Positions 1-9,309 of a DNA stretch of 42,198 nt are shown in pieces (position 1 is the stretch's first letter; each line of letters starts with the position of its first letter). The notes beneath the pieces were generated by a model. The model worked only from the letters and a program-made list of their open reading frames with translations, did not search any database and was not told where the DNA came from. A program made the position numbers and the translations under genes. Source of the DNA: Thermogemmatispora sp. (GTDB taxonomy: Bacteria > Chloroflexota > Ktedonobacteria > Ktedonobacterales > Ktedonobacteraceae); assembly GCF_019683755.1 (NCBI RefSeq), contig NZ_JADGHT010000004.1, forward strand, positions 1 to 42,198. Direction: 5' to 3'.

Positions 1-215
1 GCTCTACTGCTCCCCATATCACGCTCTACATAGTAGTGCCATGTTGTGGCTGCTCCAGCGCAGTCTGGACCGCTATGGGAGCCACTGCCGATGCTGCCTG
101 GCGCACCGGAAGGACTGGCGCCTTGCTCTCCTTTGCTGCTACCTAATGATATCATGCTAGCGAGACTTTGCCCACCGGCTCACCGCACCGGCTCGCTATT
201 CGGTTGAGCAGCAGC

Positions 216-243
216 AAAAGGCTGCAGCACGGATGCTGCAGCC
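216..243 (-). terminator. candidate rho-independent terminator for the minus-strand glycosyltransferase
   Basis: Perfect 9-bp inverted repeat ggctgcagc/gctgcagcc (220-228/235-243) with 6-nt loop; on the minus strand it is followed by TTTT. Confidence 0.5.
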
Positions 244-557
244 TATCGATCTCCACCTAGATCTGTGGGCTGATGCCTGGCCTTCTCTGTGGGCAGGCGC
301 CTCTGCAGGTGCAATGCAGTGCAGGCCGAAGCTCCAGGTAGGGCACTGGCTCTAGCGCTGCTCTGTTTGTCGGCGCGCTTGGAGGAACGAGAGAATCAAC
401 GATCCAACCAGGACACCCAGCAAGAGCAGCTCCATTGTACTGAATGTGCGGCGTCCCGTCATGGGCACCACTCCTTTCCGCTTCATGGCTTGCTTATTAA
501 GCGAGTAACTGCTGCTTTTGCCAGAGCTAACCTGGCCAGCTACTCAACCAGGTTAGC

Positions 558-2135
558 TCAACGCACCCATAATTCTTGAGGATATCCTATGCTATCCTTG
601 CCGTAGACACGCACCAAATGGAAATGTTGTGTCACCCAGCTATGATACTCCTCAACCTCTTGCAAGTGGAAGCGTGAGCTAAAGAAGAGGACGGCACGTA
701 CCTGCGGCTGCTCGCTGGCCTTGATGAGATCCTGCAGGGTCAAATAGCCGCTCTGGATACGCACCGATGACGGATCGACCAGCCAAGGAGGAGTATCGCG
801 CCCAGCGAGAGCAACTGCTAGCGGTTCATCGCTGATTACCAGATCACCCGGCTGTGTAAAGCGCTTCAGATCGCTCGCTGCCTGCTGAAGCGGCCCTGTA
901 GGTGTCACCGGAGGAGGCGGCTTCAATAGATAGATGATGTCTTGCCCGAAGGCATAGGCGCAGCCCACCGCCAGAACAATCGTGACGATCGCGCTGGTCC
1001 GAGTGAAGGAACACTGAGTCTGGCTCCTCTTGACCGAGAGCTGGCTGAACAGCGGCGAAAGGGCGGAACAGCCCAAGACACTCAAGCTGACGAGTGGCGG
1101 CACCAGCGCGACAAGGTGGTGGGCAAACAGCGGTCGTTGCTCCAGTAGGACAAGGATCGTGCCCAGGAACCAGACAAACAGTGGGATCACACGCCAGTCA
1201 CGGCGCAGCACGGCTACCATTATCCCCGCAAGACCAGTGAACGTTAAGGGCGTTGAGAGGCCTTGTAGCAGCAAAGGGAACGTAATCGTGCGCAAGGTGT
1301 AACGAAAGATCACATTTGATTTTGTATGAAAAGAGACGATGCTCTGGAACATGGTGGAAAAGGAGCTAGTCCAGGGCAGGAAGAGCGCAAGTGTCACCAA
1401 TACGAAGGCCCCTATACCAGCCACTGGCGCCCAGTAGGCCAGGGGCGTTGAGGAACGTTTCCCCTCAGATGGGCGTGTCAATTGCCAGAAGCGCATCAGC
1501 ACCAGGATGCCGACGGGTAATAAGGCTGGGGCCACTAGAAACTTCGTCATAATACTCAGCGCCAGGCTGATTCCGCTCAGAGCTGCGAGCAGCAAGCCAC
1601 GCCGGCCCGTCGGCTGTTTCCACCATTGAAAGGCCAGGCCTACGCCCAGCAGTGACAGGGCAACTGAGGGGCCATCTGCTTGAAGAACGCGCGCTTCGTG
1701 AAGAAACGACACACTGGTCAGAGTTAGAAGCAGCGCTACAAAGGCACCTTTATAGCCATAGAGGGCTTTGCCCAGTAACCAAGCGCCAAGCAGGCCCCAG
1801 AGCGAGAGCAAGGCCACGGCCAACCGTCCTGCCCAAAGGCTTTGGCCTGCGAACATATAGATCGGAAAGACCGATTCCAGAAAGAAAGGCGGCTGCGAGT
1901 AAAAAACCTGGCTATAGAGAGCAAAGCCGTGGCTCATCGCGCGCAACGACTGCAGATAGACGCCTTCGTCAAAGTCGCGCTCTAACGGCTGCCCAAGCTG
2001 ATAGAGACGCATGCCCATCCCGATGGCTAGCAGGAGGCACAGCGCAGCTCTCGGCAACCAGCGAGAGCGTACGCTCCGGGAGCCGTCTGTCGCGGATACG
2101 GGGGCCTGACTATCCACGATGACCTCGCTAGTCAT
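558..2135 (-). CDS. GT39/ArnT-like polytopic membrane glycosyltransferase
   Basis: 525-aa ORF with many hydrophobic segments and the GT39-type N-terminal pattern DFDEGVYLQSLRAMSHGFALYSQVFYSQPPFF. Confidence 0.8.
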   Translation of the reverse strand: MTSEVIVDSQAPVSATDGSRSVRSRWLPRAALCLLLAIGMGMRLYQLGQPLERDFDEGVYLQSLRAMSHGFALYSQVFYSQPPFFLESVFPIYMFAGQSLWAGRLAVALLSLWGLLGAWLLGKALYGYKGAFVALLLTLTSVSFLHEARVLQADGPSVALSLLGVGLAFQWWKQPTGRRGLLLAALSGISLALSIMTKFLVAPALLPVGILVLMRFWQLTRPSEGKRSSTPLAYWAPVAGIGAFVLVTLALFLPWTSSFSTMFQSIVSFHTKSNVIFRYTLRTITFPLLLQGLSTPLTFTGLAGIMVAVLRRDWRVIPLFVWFLGTILVLLEQRPLFAHHLVALVPPLVSLSVLGCSALSPLFSQLSVKRSQTQCSFTRTSAIVTIVLAVGCAYAFGQDIIYLLKPPPPVTPTGPLQQAASDLKRFTQPGDLVISDEPLAVALAGRDTPPWLVDPSSVRIQSGYLTLQDLIKASEQPQVRAVLFFSSRFHLQEVEEYHSWVTQHFHLVRVYGKDSIGYPQELWVR

Positions 2136-2257
2136 AATCTAACAAACCTCAAGCGATTCTAGGCTCTCTCCCTTGGAGAGACGTATTCCACTATACAACA
2201 CAATAGTGCAATGGTCATCATCTTGAGAGAAATGGCCTGGTCTGCTTCGAGGAGCGC

Positions 2258-2290
2258 AAAAAATTCACGCCGCTCTCTGGGCGGCGTGAA
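2258..2290 (-). terminator. rho-independent terminator downstream of the FtsH-like gene
   Basis: Perfect 9-bp stem ttcacgccg/cggcgtgaa (2264-2272/2282-2290), followed on the minus strand by a T-run. Confidence 0.75.
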
Positions 2291-2370
2291 CAGCAGTCAG
2301 CGCTAAGAAGAAGCACAGCGATAGTGGATAGAGCTGTCCTACTGAGGGCCCTGCTGTCGAGAGAGGCCCA

Positions 2371-4263
2371 TCAGCCTCCCTGGTGAGGAGCACTCTCAGA
2401 AGGAGTACTCTCGCCGGCAGCGTGGCCATTGCTGGCTGGCAAGAGAGCCAGATGGCTATCGCCATCGGCTTCATCCTGGCTTAGACCAAGCACCGGAGCC
2501 AACTCGGGCAGCAATTCGACAGTCACGCGATGAGTATCGGCCTGATTAATCAGCTCCTCGACCTCTTCGGGGGAAAGCTCGTCGCGCTCAATCAACGACT
2601 CGGCCACAGCTATCACCGCCTCGCGATGCTCCTGCAGCAAGCGTTTCACGGCCTTGAACTGCGATTGAAGTACAGCTTCAATTCGCTCTCTGAGCTGATC
2701 CATCGGGAACGAGGAGAGTATACTGCCTATGTCGGAGTCTTCAGGAACAAAGGCGCCGTAGGAGACCAAAGTACCGTCCATGCCGTAAAGGCCAATATAG
2801 GAGGCAGCCAGCTCAGTGGCGTGACGCAGGTCGCCAAAGACCCCGTCCAGTTGCGTATTCAGAAACAGTTCCTCAGCGGCGCGGGAAGCCAGACTCACCT
2901 GAATGTGGGCAAGCAACTCCTCTTTGCTCGTGGTCACAATTGTTTCCTTGGGACGTGGGAGAGCGAAGGCCGCCGCGGTCTTCAAATCGCTGCGCTGATG
3001 AATCGTCACGAATGGTGGCAGATAGCGATCCCGCAGATAGTAGGAAGCCACGGCATGGCCTGCCTCGTGATAGGCGATCCGTCGGCGCTCCAGGAGGGAG
3101 AGGTTGCTCTCACGGCGATAGCCCAACTCATGAATGTCCTGGGCCTCGATAATATCCTGATAGATCACCTCATCGCGCCCAGAGAAGTAGGCAATGATCA
3201 CTGCCTCGTTGATCACGTGCTTGATCTCCACCGGCGTGTAGCCGGCCATGCGGTAGACCAGGGTATTAATCGGGATATTGGGATCATGCTTGACTTTATC
3301 CAGGTAGTACTGAATCACCTCGCCGCGGTACTTATCCGTGGGCGGAGCCACATTGATACGCCGATCAAAGCGCCCTGGGCGCAGCAGAGCCGGATCAAGC
3401 GCCTCGGGTAGATTCGTGGCCCCAATGGTCAGCACCGGCTCGCGTTGGACTCGACCGTGATAAAGGCCCAGGACGCGCAGAATCTTCTTAAACCAACCAG
3501 TTTCGACGGGCGGCGGGTCCATCTCCATCAGTAGCTGATTGAGGGCTCCCCCAGTGCCCATGAAGCCGAAGAGACCGCCGCCCATAGCGGGAACGGGCAT
3601 GCGGCCCGGGCTGGTGCGCGAGGCTCCCAGGGCATCGATCTCGTCCAGGAACAGGATACAGGCCCCGTACTCACGCGCCAATTTGCGCGCCCGCCGATAG
3701 AGACGCATGATAATCAGCACGTCAATGCCCCAGAACATATTGCGGAAGCTGGCAGCACTGGCGTAGCCAAAGGGGACCTGAGCTTCACTGCTGATACACT
3801 GAGCCAGATAGCTTTTGCCTGTGCCGGGCGGTCCAGAAAGCAACAGCCCCCGAATGGGCTGGCCACCCATATCGCGGAACTCTTTGATCCCTTGGAGGAT
3901 CGTCACGATTCGCCGTGCCTGCTCCAAAACCTCAGGATTGCCCTTATAGTCCTTGAAGCTAACCCCCGTCTCGCCAGGCATCAGCCAGTAGAGGCGGGGA
4001 CGGCCCAAAAACCAGAAGAGGGCAATGAATTGGATCAGGATATAGAAGATGGCAAAGGCGACCTCAAACAGGTAGGCAAAAATTGCCTCAGGCGAAGGAG
4101 CACTCAACTGGGGGAAAATATTGCTGAAAAAGTACCAGAGAACAAAGCCTCCAAGAAGGAGCCAGAACCAGTTATGACGGACGAAGCGTCCAAACTGGTC
4201 GAGGCCCAGATCGATTGACCTGTCCAGCTCCTCTTGTTTCTCGAAAGGTTTCTCTGTCGCCAT
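2371..4263 (-). CDS. FtsH-like AAA+ membrane metalloprotease (divergent paralogue)
   Basis: Two N-terminal TM segments, Walker A GPPGTGKS, Walker B ILFLDEIDALG, second region of homology LLRPGRFDRR, zinc motif HEAGH. The track ORF begins at 4332; MATEKPFEKQ at 4263 is the more likely start. Confidence 0.85.
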   Translation of the reverse strand: MATEKPFEKQEELDRSIDLGLDQFGRFVRHNWFWLLLGGFVLWYFFSNIFPQLSAPSPEAIFAYLFEVAFAIFYILIQFIALFWFLGRPRLYWLMPGETGVSFKDYKGNPEVLEQARRIVTILQGIKEFRDMGGQPIRGLLLSGPPGTGKSYLAQCISSEAQVPFGYASAASFRNMFWGIDVLIIMRLYRRARKLAREYGACILFLDEIDALGASRTSPGRMPVPAMGGGLFGFMGTGGALNQLLMEMDPPPVETGWFKKILRVLGLYHGRVQREPVLTIGATNLPEALDPALLRPGRFDRRINVAPPTDKYRGEVIQYYLDKVKHDPNIPINTLVYRMAGYTPVEIKHVINEAVIIAYFSGRDEVIYQDIIEAQDIHELGYRRESNLSLLERRRIAYHEAGHAVASYYLRDRYLPPFVTIHQRSDLKTAAAFALPRPKETIVTTSKEELLAHIQVSLASRAAEELFLNTQLDGVFGDLRHATELAASYIGLYGMDGTLVSYGAFVPEDSDIGSILSSFPMDQLRERIEAVLQSQFKAVKRLLQEHREAVIAVAESLIERDELSPEEVEELINQADTHRVTVELLPELAPVLGLSQDEADGDSHLALLPASNGHAAGESTPSESAPHQGG

Positions 4264-4442
4264 GAGCAGTCCCCTTTTTTTTCTTACTAGCCGGGGTCGG
4301 CGAGCGACCTCTTTGCTGACTGTAGCAGACAAGCAAACGAGACTAGTCGGTCCTGTCTCGCCTGCGCTCAGATAATGGCAGCCACGAACCTAGAGCCTGA
4401 TTGATCCGACCAATGATTTCATCAGCGGCTGAGCTGCTCACG

Positions 4443-5105
4443 CTAGCTCAGGGCGTTTCGGAAGCTCACAAGGTCGATCCAGAGCAGCAAACCCCCATTC
4501 TGAGGCAGGGTCGTAAAGTGCCAGAGCATGAAACCGCTGGTGCCGCCGCCCGGTCCGCGCGCTCCCAAATTGACACTCACCAGACTATCGACAGTCGTAT
4601 CTGATTGCTGGTAGACGCCGATCACGTGGATATCACGCCAGACCAGATTCGTTTGCTTTTCACTGTACTGGCTGACCAGCTCGGCTGGATCGGGGGGCTG
4701 AGCCATACGTAGCGTTGATTGCAGCATACGCAACGTAGACACATCGCCGTCACGCAGCGCATAGAGCCAGTCTTTCACTTTATCGCCGCCACCGCTGCCG
4801 CCATTGATATGGAAATTGAACTGATCCTGGGCGATGCCGAGCGGCCACTCGCCGGTCAGCGCATAGTTGGTGACAGTGGCGGTGGCCAGGAAGATCACGA
4901 CGACCCCCAGGCTGAGCAATTTGTGATTACGAATCAGTGTGGCCAGATAGTAGATAGCTTTGATTGGTGGGCGTAAGATGGCCTTAACCTTGCGCGCAAG
5001 AGGTCTCTGCCCCAGGCGTGGGCGCAGCGGTGTGGCTCTTGGCTGCTTAAGCTCGTTCCTCTTCGCTTCCGGTAATCGCGGATAAGTGGGTGAAGGGTGA
5101 AGCAT
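4443..5105 (-). CDS. hypothetical membrane-anchored protein
   Basis: 220-aa ORF with basic N-terminus, one TM segment (LLSLGVVVIFLATATVTNYAL) and an extracytoplasmic domain. Confidence 0.6.
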   Translation of the reverse strand: MLHPSPTYPRLPEAKRNELKQPRATPLRPRLGQRPLARKVKAILRPPIKAIYYLATLIRNHKLLSLGVVVIFLATATVTNYALTGEWPLGIAQDQFNFHINGGSGGGDKVKDWLYALRDGDVSTLRMLQSTLRMAQPPDPAELVSQYSEKQTNLVWRDIHVIGVYQQSDTTVDSLVSVNLGARGPGGGTSGFMLWHFTTLPQNGGLLLWIDLVSFRNALS

Positions 5106-5414
5106 AGGACGTGCTCCTCACAGAGAAAGTCGGGGCAGAAAAGCTGCCCATGTGCGAGTTGATCCGCTCGCCGTGACAGTCCCCCATCCTGCTGTCTCTC
5201 TCGACTCTCCTCTGAGTTATAGCCTGTTTTCCTGTATCTAGCGGATCTTGCCCCTTACTTGCCTTCCTCATAAGATCGGGTGCCTTATTTTTACTGTATT
5301 GTACGGTGCGCTAGCCTGGCTGACAAGTGATTCTTATGAGGAAATCATCGACTGCTTTCCAACTGACGCCTACCTGACAAGTCCAGCAAGCGGCTGGCGT
5401 TTTCCCCTCTTCCA

Positions 5415-5423
5415 TGCGATAAT
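5415..5423 (+). promoter_or_regulatory. candidate extended -10 promoter (TGCGATAAT)
   Basis: TGn-GATAAT about 55 bp upstream of the 5478 CDS. Confidence 0.35.
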
Positions 5424-5477
5424 AGCCCCCGGTGGAAAGCCGACAACGGTCTTTATGCTTAGCAGCACTGCCAGGGC

Positions 5478-6110
5478 ATGATACGCAGGAAGCAGACTCG
5501 TAGAGGAAAAACCAGAGGAGGTCGTCGCCGCCCTCGAAGCCGCAACCGGCAAAAGCGGCGCCTGCTAAGCGAGTGGATGCTAGTGCCGTTTGCCGCGCTA
5601 GTCATGATGGCGCTGCTCTGGCTAATCGCGGATCCTCTCGCTCTGCGGGGGGGAAGTCACTACGCGGTGGTCGGCGCCCCCTCAGTGTCAGCCAACTTCA
5701 TTGATCAAGTACTGACGGCTTATGAGTCGCCGGCGGCGGGCAAGGGCCAGGCGCTGTATGCCGACGGCATAGCTTACCATATCGATCCTGTCTATGCCTT
5801 AGCTTTCTTTCTGGTAGAGAGCCGCTTTGGTACTGCTGGCGTAGCGCGCGTCACGCACTCCCTGGGTAATATCCGCGCGCTTCCTGGTGAGGCGAGCTAT
5901 GAAGGCTACCGACGCTACACGAGCTGGGAGCAGGGTTTTGCTGATTGGTATCGTCTGATCGACGAGGAGTACGTTGCTCGAGGCTTGATCACCATCGACC
6001 AGATTGTGCCAGTCTATGCCCCTGCCACCGACAGCAACGATGTGGCGGCCTATATTCGTACAGTAAAGCTGGCCGTGGACACCTGGCGAGCAGGGAAGGT
6101 CTTCGTCTAG
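5478..6110 (+). CDS. membrane-anchored glucosaminidase-like protein
   Basis: Arg/Lys-rich N-terminus, one TM, then IAYHIDPVYALAFFLVESRFGTAGVARVTHSLGNIRALPGEASYEGYRRYTSWEQGFADWYRLI, typical of glucosaminidase/lysozyme-like domains. Confidence 0.7.
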   Translation: MIRRKQTRRGKTRGGRRRPRSRNRQKRRLLSEWMLVPFAALVMMALLWLIADPLALRGGSHYAVVGAPSVSANFIDQVLTAYESPAAGKGQALYADGIAYHIDPVYALAFFLVESRFGTAGVARVTHSLGNIRALPGEASYEGYRRYTSWEQGFADWYRLIDEEYVARGLITIDQIVPVYAPATDSNDVAAYIRTVKLAVDTWRAGKVFV

Positions 6111-6329
6111 CCAGTCGTGCGCTACCTGTATGCCAGGTCTGAACCCTACTTGCGGGCACCAGAGAGATATTCATTTGGGGTATAATTGGGAGAACCAACC
6201 ACGAGAAGCTCGGTGCGGTCTACTCGAGCAGCGTCATTGATTAGTGGCCTACTGGCGATGGTGGAGAGGGCGGACGGCATCTTGCCCGGTGGCGCCTTGA
6301 CTGACGCGGACAGAAAGGCAGGTCTTGCT

Positions 6330-7607
6330 ATGGATGAGGCTGTAGCGAAGGAGAGAACTTCAACTGGTGGGGCCTATATCTGGTTCCACTACAAAACACA
6401 GTTTGCTGCTCACGGGCGTCTCCATATCGTTCAAGTGGAGGTACCGGTGCCTGTAGATGCTGGCGCTGAGGAGCGTGAACGTCTCCTGGAGGAAGCTCTG
6501 AGCGGTTTGGATCAGTTCAGCACTCGTCTGGAGCAGCGTCTCAAGCAGATGGTGGCGCCATCCACGATGCCTGAGGCCTCACCCCCTGGAGATGAGAGTG
6601 GGCGCCCACCGTCCTCACATCTTGCCAGCTCGCGCGAGTCCTTGGAAGCGACGCGCTCTGCGCAACGACCGCCCTCGGCTCCTGCCGCTTCGGCCACCAG
6701 CCAGAGGCTGCCATCCGCCTCACAGCTCCGACGTCGCATGGCGCCTGCTTTGCCCTCAACTCCGGGCGTTTTTGGCAATCTCAATAGCGATCTCACTCTC
6801 CCTCAATTTTTGCAAATCCTGCGTGATAACTTCAACATGGATTCGAAACAGGCCATGAAGCTGCTCGGAGTGAGAAGCCTCAGTAATCTCAACTTGCGCG
6901 AGGCTCTGGACCAGCTCCGCTACCTCGTCGCCCAGCGAAGCCAAGCGACGAGTCCCTCCATGCCTGGCAAAGCGGCCTCTCTGGAATCTGCCTATCCTGG
7001 CTATCCCGCTGTCTTTTCGCAGCGCGAGTGGCATCAGGGGCATGCTCGCGGAAAGCTGATGATTGAAGCGGAGGAGCAAGAGCAAGAGGAGGCATATCAG
7101 GAGCCATTGGAGAAGGAACGCGCCGGGCAAACCTCTGCCCACGAGGCTTTCTACGCTGAAAGCGATATCGATGAAGAATATCAAAAAGCATCTTATCCAG
7201 AAGAAAGCAGCTTTCAACAAGATATAGTATACGAAAATGAAGAATGTGATGGCGGTCTAAATAAAGATAGTGAAGAGAATGAAATGGGAGAGGAGGGAGA
7301 GGAATGGAGTGCCGAGAGCCAAGAGGGACGACAGCTCTCAGTGCGGGAGCGCGTTCATGCGCGGACACTCTTAAACAAGCTGCGCGAAGTGCGCGGCAAC
7401 ACACCGGTCAGCCAGACACATCTGGCTGTTCTCTGGAACGTCATCGGAGACCAGATCAGTGAGGACGAGCTGTGCGAACTGATAGGCCGCATCTGGGGGG
7501 TCACGGCTCTCAAGCAGCTCAGCATCGATCAAGTCGAGGCCTTGATCACCTGGGCCAAACAGGATGACTTCGAGCGCGACGTTGCCATGATTCTGGCCCT
7601 GAATTGA
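6330..7607 (+). CDS. hypothetical protein with central disordered acidic region
   Basis: In-frame ATG at 6330 (track ORF opens at TTG 6186, which overlaps a TATAAT); helical C-terminal domain RTLLNKLREVRGNTPVSQTHLAVLWNVIGDQISEDEL... Confidence 0.6.
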   Translation: MDEAVAKERTSTGGAYIWFHYKTQFAAHGRLHIVQVEVPVPVDAGAEERERLLEEALSGLDQFSTRLEQRLKQMVAPSTMPEASPPGDESGRPPSSHLASSRESLEATRSAQRPPSAPAASATSQRLPSASQLRRRMAPALPSTPGVFGNLNSDLTLPQFLQILRDNFNMDSKQAMKLLGVRSLSNLNLREALDQLRYLVAQRSQATSPSMPGKAASLESAYPGYPAVFSQREWHQGHARGKLMIEAEEQEQEEAYQEPLEKERAGQTSAHEAFYAESDIDEEYQKASYPEESSFQQDIVYENEECDGGLNKDSEENEMGEEGEEWSAESQEGRQLSVRERVHARTLLNKLREVRGNTPVSQTHLAVLWNVIGDQISEDELCELIGRIWGVTALKQLSIDQVEALITWAKQDDFERDVAMILALN

Positions 7608-7631
7608 GCGAGCTGGACAGGAGAGACAACT

Positions 7632-8276
7632 ATGCGCGTGGTTGCTGGAGAGGCCAAAGGGCGGCGTCTCAAATCGCCACGTACGCCCGGTACCCGCCCA
7701 ATTATTGATCGCGTCAAGACAGCGCTCTTCGATATTCTGGCTACACGCCTTGAGGGTGCCCGCTTTCTAGACCTCTTTGCCGGGACCGGTAGCGTGGGCA
7801 TCGAGGCACTCAGCCGAGGCGCGGCCTTTGCCACCTTCATCGAGATCGATCCGCGCGTCCTTAAGGTCCTGCGTGAGAATCTCCAACTGACGGGACTGCT
7901 TGAGCGAGCTGAGACGCTGCGTGCTGACGCCTTCAAATGGCTAATGGCCCAAGCTCAGCAGGAAAGCAGGCCAGGGGTCAGCAGCGCTACGGTTCCCCCA
8001 TCTGTACGGGCAGCCTATGATATCATTTATGTAGCCCCGCCACAGTATCATCAGCTAGCTGCTCGGGCGCTAGCTCTGCTCGATCGCTCACCACTCCTAA
8101 GCGAGAGTGGTCTCGTGATCGTCCAGATTCATCCTCGCGAGCGAGATGAACTGCTGGCGGTGCCGCTGACGCGCCTGACCGTGGAAGACGAACGGCGCTA
8201 CGGCAGTACCCTCTTGCTGTTCTACGCCGTCAAAAAGGAGCTTACTGGCTATGACACTCAAGCTGGAGAAGCCTGA
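7632..8276 (+). CDS. rsmD: RsmD-family 16S rRNA (guanine966-N2)-methyltransferase
   Basis: MRVVAGEAKGRRLKSPRTPGTRPIIDRVKTALFDIL and FLDLFAGTGSVGIEALSRGA are RsmD hallmarks; motif IV reads APPQY rather than DPPY. Confidence 0.85.
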   Translation: MRVVAGEAKGRRLKSPRTPGTRPIIDRVKTALFDILATRLEGARFLDLFAGTGSVGIEALSRGAAFATFIEIDPRVLKVLRENLQLTGLLERAETLRADAFKWLMAQAQQESRPGVSSATVPPSVRAAYDIIYVAPPQYHQLAARALALLDRSPLLSESGLVIVQIHPRERDELLAVPLTRLTVEDERRYGSTLLLFYAVKKELTGYDTQAGEA

Positions 8277-8634
8277 CTATATTGTGGTTTACGTCAGCGA
8301 TATGGAGCGCTCAACGGCCTTCTATCGCGATGTGCTCGGCTTACCTCTGCGCTTCAGTTCGCCGGGCTGGACCGAGTTTGAGACCGGCTCCGTGCGCCTG
8401 GCGCTCCATCGCGCTGGAGGCCAGGGACAGGCTCAGTTCTATCCTGGACGGCCACCGGCTGGCGTCGCTCATTTGGCCTTTGTAGTTCCCGATATCCAGG
8501 CGGCCTATGAGGAACTGAAGGCACGCGGAGCGACCTTCTCGCAGCCGCCGGAGAAGCAAGTTACCGGCAATCTGATCGCCGTCTTGCATGATCCCGACGG
8601 CATGGGGATTACGTTGCAGCAGCGTCTGACATAA
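8251..8634 (+). CDS. VOC (glyoxalase/bleomycin-resistance) family protein
   Basis: DYIVVYVSDMERSTAFYRDVLGLPLRF...GVAHLAFVVPDIQAAYEELKARGATF...DPDGMGITLQQ; overlaps the rsmD 3' end by 26 bp. Confidence 0.85.
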   Translation: MTLKLEKPDYIVVYVSDMERSTAFYRDVLGLPLRFSSPGWTEFETGSVRLALHRAGGQGQAQFYPGRPPAGVAHLAFVVPDIQAAYEELKARGATFSQPPEKQVTGNLIAVLHDPDGMGITLQQRLT

Positions 8635-8692
8635 CGGGTGATAGCAAGGTGGCCACTCGCCTCACGTTGACAGGGGCAAAGGAGTTCAGACT

Positions 8693-9196
8693 ATGACCAC
8701 CGGTGGACCGGCCCGCGGGCGCTTCGCCTTTCTGGATGCTGGCGAAACAGCCCGCCGTTTAGGGATTGATCGACGCACACTGGAACAGTGGGTCCAACAG
8801 GGACGGATTCGGGCCTACAAGGGAGTAGGGCGCGACTACTTTTTCAAGACCGCCGACGTGGAAGCTCTCTACAAAGAGCTACACCCTGAACCTGAGCTGG
8901 CTCAGGCCATTGCTGCCGATGAGCAGGAAAGCGCCGAGGCTGCAGGCGGCTCGGGCGGTCCACAGCCGCTGCAATTCATACCGCGGCGCAAGCAGCAGGA
9001 CCCGGCCATGCGCGTCTACCTGCGCCTGCAAGCCGACACCAAGTGGTACGATGTTTCTGAGGAAGACATCCGAACCTGGTTCATGCAGCTTGCCCCGGAA
9101 GGCTATGAGCGCAATCGGCGCAATGCCTTGCATGCCATTCAGAAGCTGCAATACCTCGTTAGCCTGATTGAAGAGGCGCAGAAGCGTGGGCCCTGA
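8693..9196 (+). CDS. MerR/excisionase-type helix-turn-helix DNA-binding protein
   Basis: AGETARRLGIDRRTLEQWVQQGRIRAYKGVGRDYFFKTADVEALYKEL. Confidence 0.75.
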   Translation: MTTGGPARGRFAFLDAGETARRLGIDRRTLEQWVQQGRIRAYKGVGRDYFFKTADVEALYKELHPEPELAQAIAADEQESAEAAGGSGGPQPLQFIPRRKQQDPAMRVYLRLQADTKWYDVSEEDIRTWFMQLAPEGYERNRRNALHAIQKLQYLVSLIEEAQKRGP

Positions 9197-9227
9197 CTAG
9201 CAAGTCGGGGCCGTGCTTTGCCGGGGG

Positions 9228-9291
9228 GCCAACGACTCCAGTGCTTGACCTACCGGAGGAGGCCGGCACTGGAGTCGCTGGCAGCTTTTTT
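9228..9291 (+). terminator. rho-independent terminator
   Basis: gccaacgactccagtgc / gcactggagtcgctggc stem (12 perfect bp plus 4 after one mismatch), then TTTTTT. Confidence 0.85.
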
Positions 9292-9309
9292 CTCACAGAA
9301 GAAGGCGGC

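Noticed and set aside
289-579. 96-aa plus-strand ORF at the window start
   Set aside because: Cys/His/Arg-rich translation without recognisable domain, overlaps the 3' end of the glycosyltransferase; likely spurious.
2530-3411. 293-aa plus ORF antisense to the FtsH-like gene
   Set aside because: Mirror ORF of a well-supported AAA+ protease.
8693-9196. Phage excisionase / prophage marker
   Set aside because: HTH resembles MerR/Xis but there is no integrase, att-like repeat or phage gene around it.
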